In this document: positions 7,558 through 16,088 of the stretch, piece by piece | How positions within the stretch are numbered: position 1 is the first letter of the stretch | Layout of the letters: each line of letters starts with the position of its first letter | Source of the DNA: Gammaproteobacteria bacterium | GTDB taxonomy: Bacteria; Pseudomonadota; Gammaproteobacteria; Methylococcales; Methylomonadaceae | Length of the DNA stretch: 64,000 nucleotides | Reading direction: 5' to 3' | Assembly (NCBI GenBank): GCA_018830325.1 | Contig: JAHJSQ010000098.1 | Span: 18,582 to 82,581 of the forward strand | Program-made: the position numbers and the translations under genes | Notes under the pieces: generated by a model | Told to the model about the DNA's origin: nothing | Database searches by the model: none | What the model saw: the letters and a program-made list of their open reading frames with translations, nothing else

Positions 7558-9942
7558 ATGTTAAACGCGTTTTCGTTTGTTCGGTTATGTCCTGCGCCGC
7601 TAAGCTGCAAATATTCGGCGCCCGCATGCGTTTGTTTCTGCGCACTGTTGGCGAATGCGCCGGCGATTGCCGATGAGAAGGCCGCGATGAAAGATACGTT
7701 GGAGCTCGATACGATGATTGTCGAAGGCACTTCAAGCGCTCGCCCGTTGGATGAAGAGCCGGGTACCGCTTCGGTAATCGACGCCGAGACGATCGAGCGG
7801 CGAATGGTCCGTAGCATCAAAGACCTGATCCGTTACGAGCCGGGCGTCAACGTCGGCAACGATCCTCAGCGTTTCGGCGCGACCGGCTTTACGATTCGCG
7901 GTCTCGGCGGCAACCGCGTATTGATGCAAGTCGACGGCGTCCGCTTGCCGGACGCTTTTTCGATCGGCTCGTTCGCCTCGGCGACGCGAAACATGGTCGA
8001 CATGGATGCGCTGAAATCGGTCGAAATCATCCGCGGGGCAGGGTCTGCCCAATACGGCGGAGATGCGCTGGGCGGCACGGTCGGCTTTGTCACTAAAGAT
8101 CCGCGTGATTATCTCGACACATTCGGCAACGATTATTATGCCGACGCCAAACTCGGGTACAACACGACCGATCAAAGTTTTCTGAAAACTGCTACATTGG
8201 CAGGTGCATCATTTGGTTTTGAAAGCTTGTTGCTGTTGACACATTCGGAAAGTAAGGAAACGGATACAAAAGGCGACAACAAGGAATTGAACCCGAGAAG
8301 GACCGCGCCGAGCCCGCAAGACAACGAAGTCTACAATGGACTCGGCAAGCTGCTCTACCGCTTCGACGATGACAACGTGCTGCGTTTGACCGGCGAATGG
8401 ATGCACAGCGAGTCTGAGCTCGACGCTTATCATGCCAGAGATCCATTGGGCATCGGTTTTCCTCCGAACACGAAAATATTCAGCCTGATCACCGAAGACA
8501 GACAAACGCGCTGGCGGATCTCGTTGGATCATAAGCTCGACCATCTCGACTTTGCTTTATTCGATAGCGCATTCTGGCGCGTATACCGGCAAAAGACTGC
8601 GGCGACACAAGAAACTTGGCAAGACCGGGATAATCCGCTGAATAAACGTCATCTGATCCATCGCATTTTCAGTTTCGATAACGACGATATCGGCGGAGAA
8701 ATTCGCTTCGACAAACATTTTTCGACTGGAATTTTCGATCACGCACTGCAATACGGCGGTCAAATCAGCATGAACACGATTACTCAGAAGCGGGACGGCA
8801 CAATCACCTATACCAGCGGTAATCCGCCATTCATTCAACCGGGCACCGTTTCGAAAACCGTCCCGCCCGACACGTTTCCTGTCCGCGATTTTCCTGAAAG
8901 TTTAGTGACGAAGGCGGGTGCTTATCTTCAAGACAGCATCACGTTTTTTGATCGGCGCGTAGAGTTGATTCCCGGTGTACGTATCGAATTCTACTCTTTA
9001 AAGCCGCAAAAAGACCGACTATACGATGCGACGTCGGAGGTGCAGCCGACTGAACTCGACGAGTACAAGATTCTGCCTAAGTTGGGCGCGTTATTCCATC
9101 TCACCGATGAATTAACGATTCACGGGCAATATGCAGAAGGGTTCCGCGGCCCGAATTTTGGCGAAAGCAACTCCGGTTTCGTCAACGATCAATTCGGTTA
9201 TCAAACGATCCCGAACTTCAATCTGACACCCGAAACTAGCACCGGTTTTGAGGTCGGTTTGCGCGGCAAAGGTGCGGCCGGAACGTTCGATCTGACTTTT
9301 TTTCGCAACGATTACAAGAAGTTTTTATTTTTGGACACGGTTTGCATTCCTTCGGCCGAGACCGGATTCTGTTTGGCCTACGGTGATACGCCAAGATTGA
9401 CATTTCAGCAAATCAATAACCCGGACGATATCCGGATTCAGGGCGTCGAATTCAAAAGCCAACTTTACTTGGATTGGTTTCACGAAACTTTGGAAGGAGC
9501 GAGTTTAATGGTCAGCGGATCGTATGCAGAGGGCGTCAATCTCGAAACCGGTTCCGTAAACGACGTGTCCTTACGCGGCATCAGTCCGGCCAAAGGCGTG
9601 ATCGGTCTGCGCTACGAAGAACCTTCGGGAATCTGGGGTTCTGAATTGATATTAACATTGGTCGACGCCAAGCGTCCGAAGACAGCGCCGGACGATACGC
9701 AATTCCTGCCCCGAGGATACGGCGTCGTCGACTTTAACGGTTACTACCGTTTCAACGACCATGTTTCGGTTAACGTCGGTGTTTTCAATTTGTTCGACAA
9801 AACCTACATCGACTGGGAAGACGTCAATACGCGGGCCGGCGACCCGCATGCAACCTTCGGAGCCTACGCGAACGCCGATTTCTGGAAGCGTTATTCGCGA
9901 CCGGGGCGCAACGTCGGCGCGACGCTAAAAATAGCATTCTGA
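7558..9942 (+). CDS. TonB-dependent heme/hemoglobin-type outer-membrane receptor
   Basis: A 794-residue outer-membrane receptor. A hydrophobic leader ending near ANAPAIA precedes the mature protein. A TonB-box-like segment (LDTMIVEGT), a plug domain (DLIRYEPGVNVG, GFTIRGLGGNRV, QVDGVRLPD) and a 22-strand barrel follow, ending in Phe as outer-membrane proteins do. The motif pair typical of heme receptors is recognisable in modified form: GFRGPNFGE for the FRAP box and IPNFNLTPETS for the NPNL box. No His lies between them, unlike classical HemR. TonB energy would drive heme across the outer membrane. The start is uncertain: ATG 7558 lacks a ribosome site, while an ATG at 7530 with a better one is in another frame. 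It is followed at 10 bases by a small gene. Confidence 0.9.
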   Translation: MLNAFSFVRLCPAPLSCKYSAPACVCFCALLANAPAIADEKAAMKDTLELDTMIVEGTSSARPLDEEPGTASVIDAETIERRMVRSIKDLIRYEPGVNVGNDPQRFGATGFTIRGLGGNRVLMQVDGVRLPDAFSIGSFASATRNMVDMDALKSVEIIRGAGSAQYGGDALGGTVGFVTKDPRDYLDTFGNDYYADAKLGYNTTDQSFLKTATLAGASFGFESLLLLTHSESKETDTKGDNKELNPRRTAPSPQDNEVYNGLGKLLYRFDDDNVLRLTGEWMHSESELDAYHARDPLGIGFPPNTKIFSLITEDRQTRWRISLDHKLDHLDFALFDSAFWRVYRQKTAATQETWQDRDNPLNKRHLIHRIFSFDNDDIGGEIRFDKHFSTGIFDHALQYGGQISMNTITQKRDGTITYTSGNPPFIQPGTVSKTVPPDTFPVRDFPESLVTKAGAYLQDSITFFDRRVELIPGVRIEFYSLKPQKDRLYDATSEVQPTELDEYKILPKLGALFHLTDELTIHGQYAEGFRGPNFGESNSGFVNDQFGYQTIPNFNLTPETSTGFEVGLRGKGAAGTFDLTFFRNDYKKFLFLDTVCIPSAETGFCLAYGDTPRLTFQQINNPDDIRIQGVEFKSQLYLDWFHETLEGASLMVSGSYAEGVNLETGSVNDVSLRGISPAKGVIGLRYEEPSGIWGSELILTLVDAKRPKTAPDDTQFLPRGYGVVDFNGYYRFNDHVSVNVGVFNLFDKTYIDWEDVNTRAGDPHATFGAYANADFWKRYSRPGRNVGATLKIAF

Positions 9943-9951
9943 GATACGGCG

Positions 9952-10209
9952 ATGCACACAAGTTACAAAGACATCAAACACAAGTTATCGGGATTGTTCG
10001 ACGAATTGTTCGCGCATAACGGTTATGCCGATTTGCGTATCGAAATGCGCATTCTCAAACGAGGGCAAAAAGAAGTGATTCTGTATTGCGGGAAGCAATA
10101 CCGTTATATCGCCGAATACCGCCCAGAGCTCGCAGCAAAAGTACCCCGAAGCAATTCAAGCGAAGCTGAGGAAATCGAAACGGACGAACCGAAGAACGAT
10201 AACAATTGA
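9952..10209 (+). CDS. Small charged unrecognised protein after the heme receptor
   Basis: An 85-residue soluble protein starting 9 bases after the receptor stop, so almost certainly in the same transcript. The first 60 residues look folded (DIKHKLSGLFDELFAHNGYA, then a strand-like RIEMRILKRGQKEVILYC and a KQYRYIAEY segment). The last 25 are acidic and probably disordered. There is no signal peptide, so it is cytoplasmic. I do not recognise it. Location suggests an accessory function in heme uptake. Confidence 0.7.
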   Translation: MHTSYKDIKHKLSGLFDELFAHNGYADLRIEMRILKRGQKEVILYCGKQYRYIAEYRPELAAKVPRSNSSEAEEIETDEPKNDNN

Positions 10210-10365
10210 ATTCAACGTGCCGCACCTCTGCTTCTCCTCCTAAAGAAAAGCGGCGGATGGACGGTTTGGCACCGAAACGCGGCATATCGAAACGACAACA
10301 TCGAACGATCCTTTTGTCTTTGCGGCTAAGAAAAGGGGCTTAATTGACATTCAAGAGGACAAGCT

Positions 10366-11091
10366 ATGAATAAACGATCACACCTTACGCTCGCCGCAAC
10401 GATGCTAAGTTTTTCCGGTATCGCTTCGGCGGATTTTACCAATGGGCCGAATCCTTATAATCCGGGATTCGGTTTCGATGCCCCGCATGAGGCATCTTGG
10501 GGCGGATGGACGCGCGGCGATGCCGGTACGCTCTACGCCGAATGGGATACCTTCTTTGATGCGTCCTACGGCACTGCAACTGACCGCACAGCGGCTCCGG
10601 ACGTCGGCAGCGCCAATACCAGCAATGCCTATTTCGGATGGAGTGCCGGAACTTTTGCGGCAGGTACCGGCAATTTGTATAGCTTTTCCGTTCCGCAAAA
10701 CTATAACGCGATCGTCACAGGCAGTGTGGGGGAAGGCCCTGTAGTAAGGGCTGTTCTGCAGTTCGAAACCTGGGGTACACAGATCAACTACGAATCAATA
10801 GCATTGAACGGCTTGGCTCCTACATTTACGGAGCAGACTTATTTTCAAGACGGTTATCCAAGCTCGTTCGGTCCGGTCGATCTCGTACATTTTCTAGCTT
10901 ACTGGGATTTACCGGCAGAATTGTTGACCTATAACTTCTCTTTCGGAAGCGGTGCTCATCAAAGCCTTGCGCAAGTGGCGGTCGACATTGCTGCGGTTCC
11001 GGTTCCAGGTGCCGTGTGGTTGATGGGATCAGCCATATTGGGCTTGGCCGGTTGGCGGCGTAGACAATACTCGACTGCAACTGCCGGCTAA
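10366..11091 (+). CDS. VPLPA-CTERM/PEP-CTERM-type exported protein inside the heme locus
   Basis: A 241-residue exported protein. An N-terminal signal peptide (MNKRSHLTLAATMLSFSGIA, cleavage near ASA-DF) is followed by a Gly/Asn/Trp/Tyr-rich domain. The C-terminal sorting tail is VPVPGAVWLMGSAILGLAGW followed by RRR, the layout of VPLPA-CTERM proteins: motif, one membrane helix, basic end. Such proteins are taken to be processed by an exosortase-type enzyme and released to the surface. The domain itself is not recognised. RBS AAGAGGA precedes ATG. A strong hairpin follows its stop, so it ends the first transcription segment. Lying between the receptor and hmuS, it may be a surface heme or iron-binding partner, but that is inference. 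Confidence 0.82.
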   Translation: MNKRSHLTLAATMLSFSGIASADFTNGPNPYNPGFGFDAPHEASWGGWTRGDAGTLYAEWDTFFDASYGTATDRTAAPDVGSANTSNAYFGWSAGTFAAGTGNLYSFSVPQNYNAIVTGSVGEGPVVRAVLQFETWGTQINYESIALNGLAPTFTEQTYFQDGYPSSFGPVDLVHFLAYWDLPAELLTYNFSFGSGAHQSLAQVAVDIAAVPVPGAVWLMGSAILGLAGWRRRQYSTATAG

Positions 11092-11103
11092 ATGCGCCTA
11101 ACC

Positions 11104-11131
11104 CCGAGCCGGACAATTCGGTCCGGCTCGG
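11104..11131 (+). terminator. Strong hairpin after the VPLPA-CTERM gene
   Basis: CCGAGCCGGAC at 11104-11114 pairs perfectly with GTCCGGCTCGG at 11121-11131 around a 6-base loop. It is followed by ACCATATTTTAATCT, a modest U-rich tail. It could terminate or attenuate transcription between the receptor half and the hmuS-TUV half of the locus. Confidence 0.6.
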
Positions 11132-11174
11132 ACCATATTTTAATCTAAAAGCGCCGATGCGCCGGGAGGATTAA

Positions 11175-11453
11175 ATGTATCGAATACAGACGCAACCGGT
11201 TAGCCCCGGTCCCTCCGAAATCGAGAAGGAAATTCGGTTGTACATGCGGCTATATCTCACGCAACGGGTATGGTTCATATCGCAGGCGGTAGTCGAACTG
11301 ATCGACGCACTGATCGGCCATCCCGACTTCGACGGAACGCCTGAACAGCGCTGCGGTTTCATACGCCTGGCAGGAGTTTGGCGCTGCATTGCATGGATAG
11401 ACCGCTGTACGCAAACTCAGGCGGCCGGTTACGAAAATTCGCAAGAGGAATGA
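11175..11453 (+). CDS. Small unrecognised protein upstream of hmuS
   Basis: A 92-residue soluble protein with a strong ribosome site (GGGAGGATTAA before ATG). It stops two bases before the hmuS start and is probably translationally coupled to it. Visible helices include EIEKEIRLYMRLYLTQRVWF and ISQAVVELIDALIG, then a DFDGTPEQR turn and GFIRLAGVWRCIAWID. The length and helix-turn-helix-like layout resemble the 92-residue protein at 7240, suggesting a duplicated family within the locus. No known domain is recognised. A role in intracellular heme handling is a guess from position only. Confidence 0.7.
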   Translation: MYRIQTQPVSPGPSEIEKEIRLYMRLYLTQRVWFISQAVVELIDALIGHPDFDGTPEQRCGFIRLAGVWRCIAWIDRCTQTQAAGYENSQEE

Positions 11454-11455
11454 TC

Positions 11456-12457
11456 ATGTGCCAAGCAAACGATAGTCGAACGAGCTCGGTTTCTCCCGAG
11501 GCCTTAAAACGCCGCTGGGACGAACTGCGGGAGAACAGGCCGCAATTGCGAATTAGGGAGGCAGCTTCCGTTTTGGAAGTCAGCGAGGCTGAGTTGTTGG
11601 CAACCGGTTGCGGGGAAAACGTGACTCGTCTTGAGGCAGGTTGGCCGGTACTGCTGGATGAAGTTGATTCATTGGGCCCTGTAATGGCGTTGACACGCAA
11701 CGATAATGCCGTGCATGAAAAAACCGGTTTTTACCTAAATATCCGGCTAACCGATACCGGCGGACGGATTCAGGGTGAAAACATCGACCTGTTTCTGGAT
11801 TTTCGCCATTGGCATTCGGCATTCGCGGTGACCGAACAAACTCGTCAGGGAGCACGCGACAGTCTGCAATTTTTCGACCGCGACGGTACTGCCGTGCATA
11901 AGATTTATATGACCGAAAACAGATGTATACCGGCCTACCGGACCTTGATCGAACGATATCGGTCCGAAGATCAATCGCAACGGCAACATGTTGAACCTCC
12001 GTTACGAAATATTGATTCAGTAGCCGTCGTGGACGGCAACGAACGGCTGGGACAGGCATGGCATGAGCACTTGATCGCCTGCGGTGCCGTGCCTTATCAA
12101 AGCACCGAGCCGCTGCAAACCGGACGATTGCAGCCCTCGTCTTTTCGGCGTTTCATGGAAAAAGCGTCGGAAAGCGGCGCCGGCTTGACCGTTTTGGTCG
12201 GCAATGACGGTGCGTTGCAGGTCCATACGGGCCCGATCGAGAAATTGATGATCACCGGTACCTGGTTCAACGTGCTCGACGACGGTTTCAACTTGCATTT
12301 GAAGGAAGACGCGTTGGCGGAGCTTCGTCTGGCCGAACGGCGGGCCGGGAATACTTCAGTCAATACACTGGAGCTTTACGATGCCGCCGGGTGTCATATC
12401 GCGATGATTCTCTTCGAACATGCGGATTTGGGCGAATGCCTTACGATGGATGTTTGA
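11456..12457 (+). CDS. hmuS: Hemin-degrading/heme-trafficking factor, HemS/HmuS family
   Basis: A 333-residue cytoplasmic protein with the two repeated halves of HemS/ChuS/HmuS proteins. The opening PEALKRRWDELRENRPQLRI is typical of the family. GPVMALTRNDNAVHEKTGFY lies in the first half. The second half begins near residue 185 and contains TGTWFNVLDDGFNLHL. The family binds heme after import and either stores it or degrades it. ATG 11456 is chosen because RBS AAGAGGAA lies directly before it and the domain starts soon after; a longer upstream frame overlaps the preceding small gene. The next gene, hutZ, follows after about 94 bases. Confidence 0.9.
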   Translation: MCQANDSRTSSVSPEALKRRWDELRENRPQLRIREAASVLEVSEAELLATGCGENVTRLEAGWPVLLDEVDSLGPVMALTRNDNAVHEKTGFYLNIRLTDTGGRIQGENIDLFLDFRHWHSAFAVTEQTRQGARDSLQFFDRDGTAVHKIYMTENRCIPAYRTLIERYRSEDQSQRQHVEPPLRNIDSVAVVDGNERLGQAWHEHLIACGAVPYQSTEPLQTGRLQPSSFRRFMEKASESGAGLTVLVGNDGALQVHTGPIEKLMITGTWFNVLDDGFNLHLKEDALAELRLAERRAGNTSVNTLELYDAAGCHIAMILFEHADLGECLTMDV

Positions 12458-12551
12458 AATGGTTATCAACCCAAATTCCGGTAAGCCGACCACCGTAAAT
12501 GCAACAACATAACGGGCAATTCTTTTTTGAAATAACTAACGAGACAACGAC

Positions 12552-13100
12552 ATGAACGATACCACAGTAGATTTTGAGCAAGTCCGGGAGAGCTGCCGCC
12601 GCCTGACCGATTCTTTCGATTCGGTGTTGATGGCGACCGTAGGTTTGGACGGCAAACCGGAAGCCAGTTACGCAGCCTATGTGAAATACGAAGACGACTA
12701 TTACATCTATATCAGCGAATTAGCGGCCCATACCCGCAATCTTTCGGAGAACGGCAAGGTCAGCCTGCTGTTCATCGAAGATGAAGATAAAGCATCGCAT
12801 TTATTCGCGCGGCAACGGGCTACGTTTCAAGGACAGGCCGAAGAAATCGCGAGGGATAGCGAACAATTTCATTTTGTCATGGATGCGTTTCAACAGAAAT
12901 TCGGGCAATTCATCGATATGTTGAAAAAATTGCAGGATTTTCACTTGTTTCGTATTCATCCGACGAAAGGCTCGTTTGTACAAGGCTTTGCCCGCGCTTT
13001 CACGATCGAAGGCGAAGCCTTGGACGAATTCCGTCACGTCAACGATACCGGGCATCGTGGCAGCGTGCGCAGCAAGCCGGAATCGATGCCGGCGCATTGA
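12552..13100 (+). CDS. hutZ: Heme utilisation protein, HugZ/HutZ family
   Basis: A 182-residue protein with the split-barrel fold of the pyridoxamine-phosphate-oxidase-like superfamily (SVLMATVGLDGKPEASYAAY, YYIYISELAAHTRNL, VSLLFIEDE). The C-terminal stretch FVQGFARAFTIEG and a following His-containing tail (HVNDTGH) match HugZ/HutZ proteins, in which a C-terminal His helps bind heme. The family is involved in using heme iron, and some members degrade heme. It sits between hmuS and hmuT, as expected for a heme locus. RBS GAGAC lies before ATG. hmuT starts 21 bases downstream. Confidence 0.9.
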   Translation: MNDTTVDFEQVRESCRRLTDSFDSVLMATVGLDGKPEASYAAYVKYEDDYYIYISELAAHTRNLSENGKVSLLFIEDEDKASHLFARQRATFQGQAEEIARDSEQFHFVMDAFQQKFGQFIDMLKKLQDFHLFRIHPTKGSFVQGFARAFTIEGEALDEFRHVNDTGHRGSVRSKPESMPAH

Positions 13101-13121
13101 TTGCGCGAACGGAAAAGCAGC

Positions 13122-13994
13122 ATGCATAAAAACACACTATTCAAGTTCGTCCGCACCGTCATGTGTTGCGCCATGTTCGTAACTGCAGGCGCTTCAGCAA
13201 AAGAGCCACGCATCGTTGCGGTCGGCGGCGCGTTGACAGAAATCGTATACGCACTGGGTGAGGAACGCTTGTTGGCCGGGGTCGACACAACCAGTCAATG
13301 GCCTGAAGCGGCAAAAGCATTACCGCAGGTAGGCTATATGCGAAACCTTTCGGCAGAAGGCATTTTGTCGCTGATGCCAACTCTATTGTTGACGACGCAA
13401 AGTTCGGGACCGCAAACCGTTATCGAACAGATCCGGCAAGCCGGTGTGGAAATCAAAACCGTTAACGAAGACAATTCGGCGGATGGCGTGGTGTCCAAAA
13501 TTCGAACAGTCGCCGAATGGCTGAATGCGTCCGAACAGGGCGAGCGCTTGGCGAAACAGGTACAAGAAGACTTCGATCGACTCGAGCGGTTCACGTCCGG
13601 GATTGCGCAACGTCCGAAAGTATTGTTTGTGCTGGCCATATCGCGCGGCGCACCGATCGTCTCGGGTGAGGGAACGCCTGCCGATGCGATGATCCGCATC
13701 GCCGGCGGCGACAATGCTTTGAAAGGTTTCGAAGGCTTTAAGCCGGCAAGTAGCGAAGCGTTGATCGAGGCTGCGCCGGATGTGATCGTGTTGACCGATA
13801 TGGCAGCGAATGCGATCGGCGGCATCGACCGCTTGTTCGACATGCCCGGTTTCGGTGCGACACCGGCCGGCAAGCTAGGGAAAGCGGTAACCATGGATGC
13901 CCTGTATTTGTTGGGATTCGGCCCGAGATCCGGTCAAGCCGCGTTGGATTTGGCGACGCGGCTGCGCACCGTCGATACCGTGGCGTCCGAATGA
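13122..13994 (+). CDS. hmuT: Periplasmic heme-binding protein of an ABC importer
   Basis: A 290-residue substrate-binding protein of the BtuF/HmuT class. The signal peptide MHKNTLFKFVRTVMCCAMFV ends near ASA-KEP. The mature chain has the two-lobe pattern with RIVAVGGALTEIVYALG, LPQVGYMRNLSAEGILSL and ELCQ-free spacer helices. Tyr72 in VGYMR is the position known to ligate heme in HmuT proteins. ATG 13122 follows GGAAAAGCAG; an in-frame upstream TTG is less likely. The stop overlaps the permease start (ATGATGA arrangement), so the genes are coupled. It would pass heme from the outer-membrane receptor to HmuUV. Confidence 0.93.
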   Translation: MHKNTLFKFVRTVMCCAMFVTAGASAKEPRIVAVGGALTEIVYALGEERLLAGVDTTSQWPEAAKALPQVGYMRNLSAEGILSLMPTLLLTTQSSGPQTVIEQIRQAGVEIKTVNEDNSADGVVSKIRTVAEWLNASEQGERLAKQVQEDFDRLERFTSGIAQRPKVLFVLAISRGAPIVSGEGTPADAMIRIAGGDNALKGFEGFKPASSEALIEAAPDVIVLTDMAANAIGGIDRLFDMPGFGATPAGKLGKAVTMDALYLLGFGPRSGQAALDLATRLRTVDTVASE

Positions 13995-15061
13995 TGAAAG
14001 CGGCGTTTGCAATGCCTGGCGAAACGAAACGTTACGCAGTTCTGGGCGGTTTGACGCTGGTGCTGTTTGTAATGGTCATTGTATCGCTCGGGATCGGCGC
14101 CTATTCGATTTCACCGGGGCAAGTACTCGCCATTCTGAGCGAGGTTTTCGGTCTGCAACTGCCCTGGCCGTTCGATGACGGCCATCGCGCCATACTGGAA
14201 TCGATACGCGGTCCGCGTATCGCACTCGGCGTGTTGATTGGCGCGACGCTGGCCGTCTCGGGAGCGGCAATGCAGGGCTTGTTCCGTAACCCGCTTGCCG
14301 ACCCGGCATTGATCGGCGTATCGAGCGGCGCGGCATTGGCAGCGGTCGCTGCGATCGTGCTCGAAACCAGCCTGCTGCGAAACGTGGCGCAAATACTCGG
14401 TTATTATTATCTGCCTGCAGCGGCTTTTTCGGGCGGGTTCGCGGTGACTTGGCTGGTTTACCGTTTTGCCGGTTCCGGCGGCCGTCTCGATATCGCTTCG
14501 CTGCTGCTGGCCGGAGTCGCCGTCAACGCATTGGCAGGTTCCTTAACGGGTTTGTTGACTTCGATCGCCGACGATCAGCAATTGCGTACCTTGACATTTT
14601 GGAGCATGGGCAGTCTCGGCGGCGCTAACTGGAGTCAAGTCGTCGCCGGCTTGCCGTTTTTCCTGCTGAACTTGTTGCTGCTCCCGTATTTTTCAAGCGC
14701 TTTGAATGCGCTATTACTCGGCGAGGCGGAAGCCGGCCATCTCGGATTTTCGGTCGAAACCGTCAAAACCGCGGTGATCGTTCTGGTTGCACTCGGTGTG
14801 GGCTGTTGCGTCGCATTGGGCGGTATCATCGGTTTCATAGGGCTGGTCGTACCGCATTTGCTGAGGCTTAGGCTCGGTCCGGACCATCGCATCATATTGC
14901 CGGGCTCTGCTCTGCTCGGCGCAAGTCTGTTGTTGGCATCGGACGGCTTGGCGCGCAGCTTGGCCGTACCTGCCGAAATACCGATCGGAATCGTCACCGG
15001 TGTTTTGGGCAGTCCGTTCTTTTTGTGGTTACTGTATCGGCAACGGATGCTAGGAGGTTGA
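13991..15061 (+). CDS. hmuU: Heme ABC transporter permease (FecCD family)
   Basis: A 356-residue inner-membrane permease with about nine or ten membrane segments. It has the FecCD/BtuC family signatures: RGPRIALGVLIGATLAVSGA, MQGLFRNPLADPALIGVSSG, and GFIGLVVPHLLRL near the coupling helix. It forms the channel of a type II ABC importer for heme, inferred from its neighbours. The ATG overlaps the end of hmuT by four bases and the stop directly abuts the ATG of hmuV, a tightly packed operon. An alternative start three bases downstream (second Met) cannot be excluded. Confidence 0.93.
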   Translation: MMKAAFAMPGETKRYAVLGGLTLVLFVMVIVSLGIGAYSISPGQVLAILSEVFGLQLPWPFDDGHRAILESIRGPRIALGVLIGATLAVSGAAMQGLFRNPLADPALIGVSSGAALAAVAAIVLETSLLRNVAQILGYYYLPAAAFSGGFAVTWLVYRFAGSGGRLDIASLLLAGVAVNALAGSLTGLLTSIADDQQLRTLTFWSMGSLGGANWSQVVAGLPFFLLNLLLLPYFSSALNALLLGEAEAGHLGFSVETVKTAVIVLVALGVGCCVALGGIIGFIGLVVPHLLRLRLGPDHRIILPGSALLGASLLLASDGLARSLAVPAEIPIGIVTGVLGSPFFLWLLYRQRMLGG

Positions 15062-15865
15062 ATGCTGGAGGCGCGTAAGATAGTTGTCGACATCGGCGGC
15101 AAGCGTTTGTTGGACGATATTACATTGTGCGTTAAGCCCGGCGAAGTACTCGCGGTTGTCGGGCCGAACGGCGCAGGCAAGTCGACATTGCTGAAAACAA
15201 TGTGCGGCGATTTGATACCGCAGCACGGTTTCATTACGATGAACGGTACAGAACTCGACGACTGGCCTATAGCCGAATTGGCCCGCGTGCGCGGCGTGCT
15301 GCCGCAAAACTCGACGCTATCGTTTCCGTTCACGGTACTCGAGGTCGTAGCGATGGGGCGCTGCCCGCATCGGCGTAATGGCGATCCTGCGCACGACGAT
15401 GCTATCGTTCGGCAAGCAATGGCATTGACCGATACCGAAGGGTTCGTCGATAGAATTTATACTACGTTATCGGGCGGCGAGCGTCAGCGCGTTCAATTGG
15501 CGAGAGTTTTGACGCAGATATGGGAGCCGGTCGGTGATCTGCCACGCTATTTATTACTGGACGAGCCGACATCGGCGCTCGATCTTGCGCATCAGCATAG
15601 CGTGTTGGCGATCGCCAGACGATTCGCCGACCGTTTTCAGGCGGGCGTTCTGGCGATTCTGCACGATTTGAATTTGGCTGCACTCTATGCCGACCGTATT
15701 GCGGTTCTGCATTCGGGCCGCTTGATGGCGTTCGATAGTCCGGAGCGAGTTTTAGATGCCGATTTGATCATGGAAATTTTCGGCTACCCGGTAACGATAG
15801 CCGTTCACCCTACTAAAACGGATTGTCCGCTGGTGATTCCGCATTTGTTGCAAAATGCCGAATGA
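15062..15865 (+). CDS. hmuV: Heme ABC transporter ATP-binding protein
   Basis: A 267-residue ATPase with Walker A GPNGAGKST near residue 37, the ABC signature LSGGERQRVQLARVL, Walker B LLLDEPTSALD and a switch His in LAILHDLNLA. The insert after the signature (TQIWEPVGDLPRY) is typical of HmuV-type heme ATPases. It starts immediately after the hmuU stop with RBS GGAGG overlapping the end of hmuU. The stop codon lies inside the left copy of a 9-base direct repeat that flanks a palindromic element (15870-16035), so that element inserted just at the gene's end. Confidence 0.94.
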   Translation: MLEARKIVVDIGGKRLLDDITLCVKPGEVLAVVGPNGAGKSTLLKTMCGDLIPQHGFITMNGTELDDWPIAELARVRGVLPQNSTLSFPFTVLEVVAMGRCPHRRNGDPAHDDAIVRQAMALTDTEGFVDRIYTTLSGGERQRVQLARVLTQIWEPVGDLPRYLLLDEPTSALDLAHQHSVLAIARRFADRFQAGVLAILHDLNLAALYADRIAVLHSGRLMAFDSPERVLDADLIMEIFGYPVTIAVHPTKTDCPLVIPHLLQNAE

Positions 15866-15869
15866 ATAC

Positions 15870-16035
15870 CAGCAATTCCCAGTTTGAGCGTTTTCGCTGG
15901 GCTTAGGGTGTGGGGCATACCTGTCGAGGAACGCCGTGAACCCGTCCATGGGGGCTTGACGGCAGCTCCCTGCTGCCGACATCCTCGCCAAGCATGTCCC
16001 ACACCCTATTTGATCCCCAAATTGGGAATTGCTGG
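15870..16035. mobile_element. MITE-like palindromic element, family A copy 1, with 9-bp flanking direct repeats
   Basis: Terminal inverted repeats CAGCAATTCCCA (from 15870) and TGGGAATTGCTGG (to 16035). The direct repeat AATGAATAC occurs at 15861-15869 and again at 16036-16044, as a target-site duplication would. The interior is a second nested palindrome bounded by GGTGTGGGGCATACCTG and CAAGCATGTCCCACACC. It encodes no protein. A related interior occurs at 53435-53607 and a half copy at 58772-58835. Confidence 0.8.
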
Positions 16036-16088
16036 AATGAATACAGACACCTGCCTAACGGGTCGAATTGCGGATGTATAACGACACA

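Noticed and set aside
10268..10280. Possible sigma-54 promoter (TGGCACCGAAACGC) upstream of the VPLPA-CTERM gene
   Set aside because: GG and GC are only nine bases apart instead of ten, and the TGACA-N4-TGTCA operator is absent, so the gene is not placed in the PEP-CTERM regulon.
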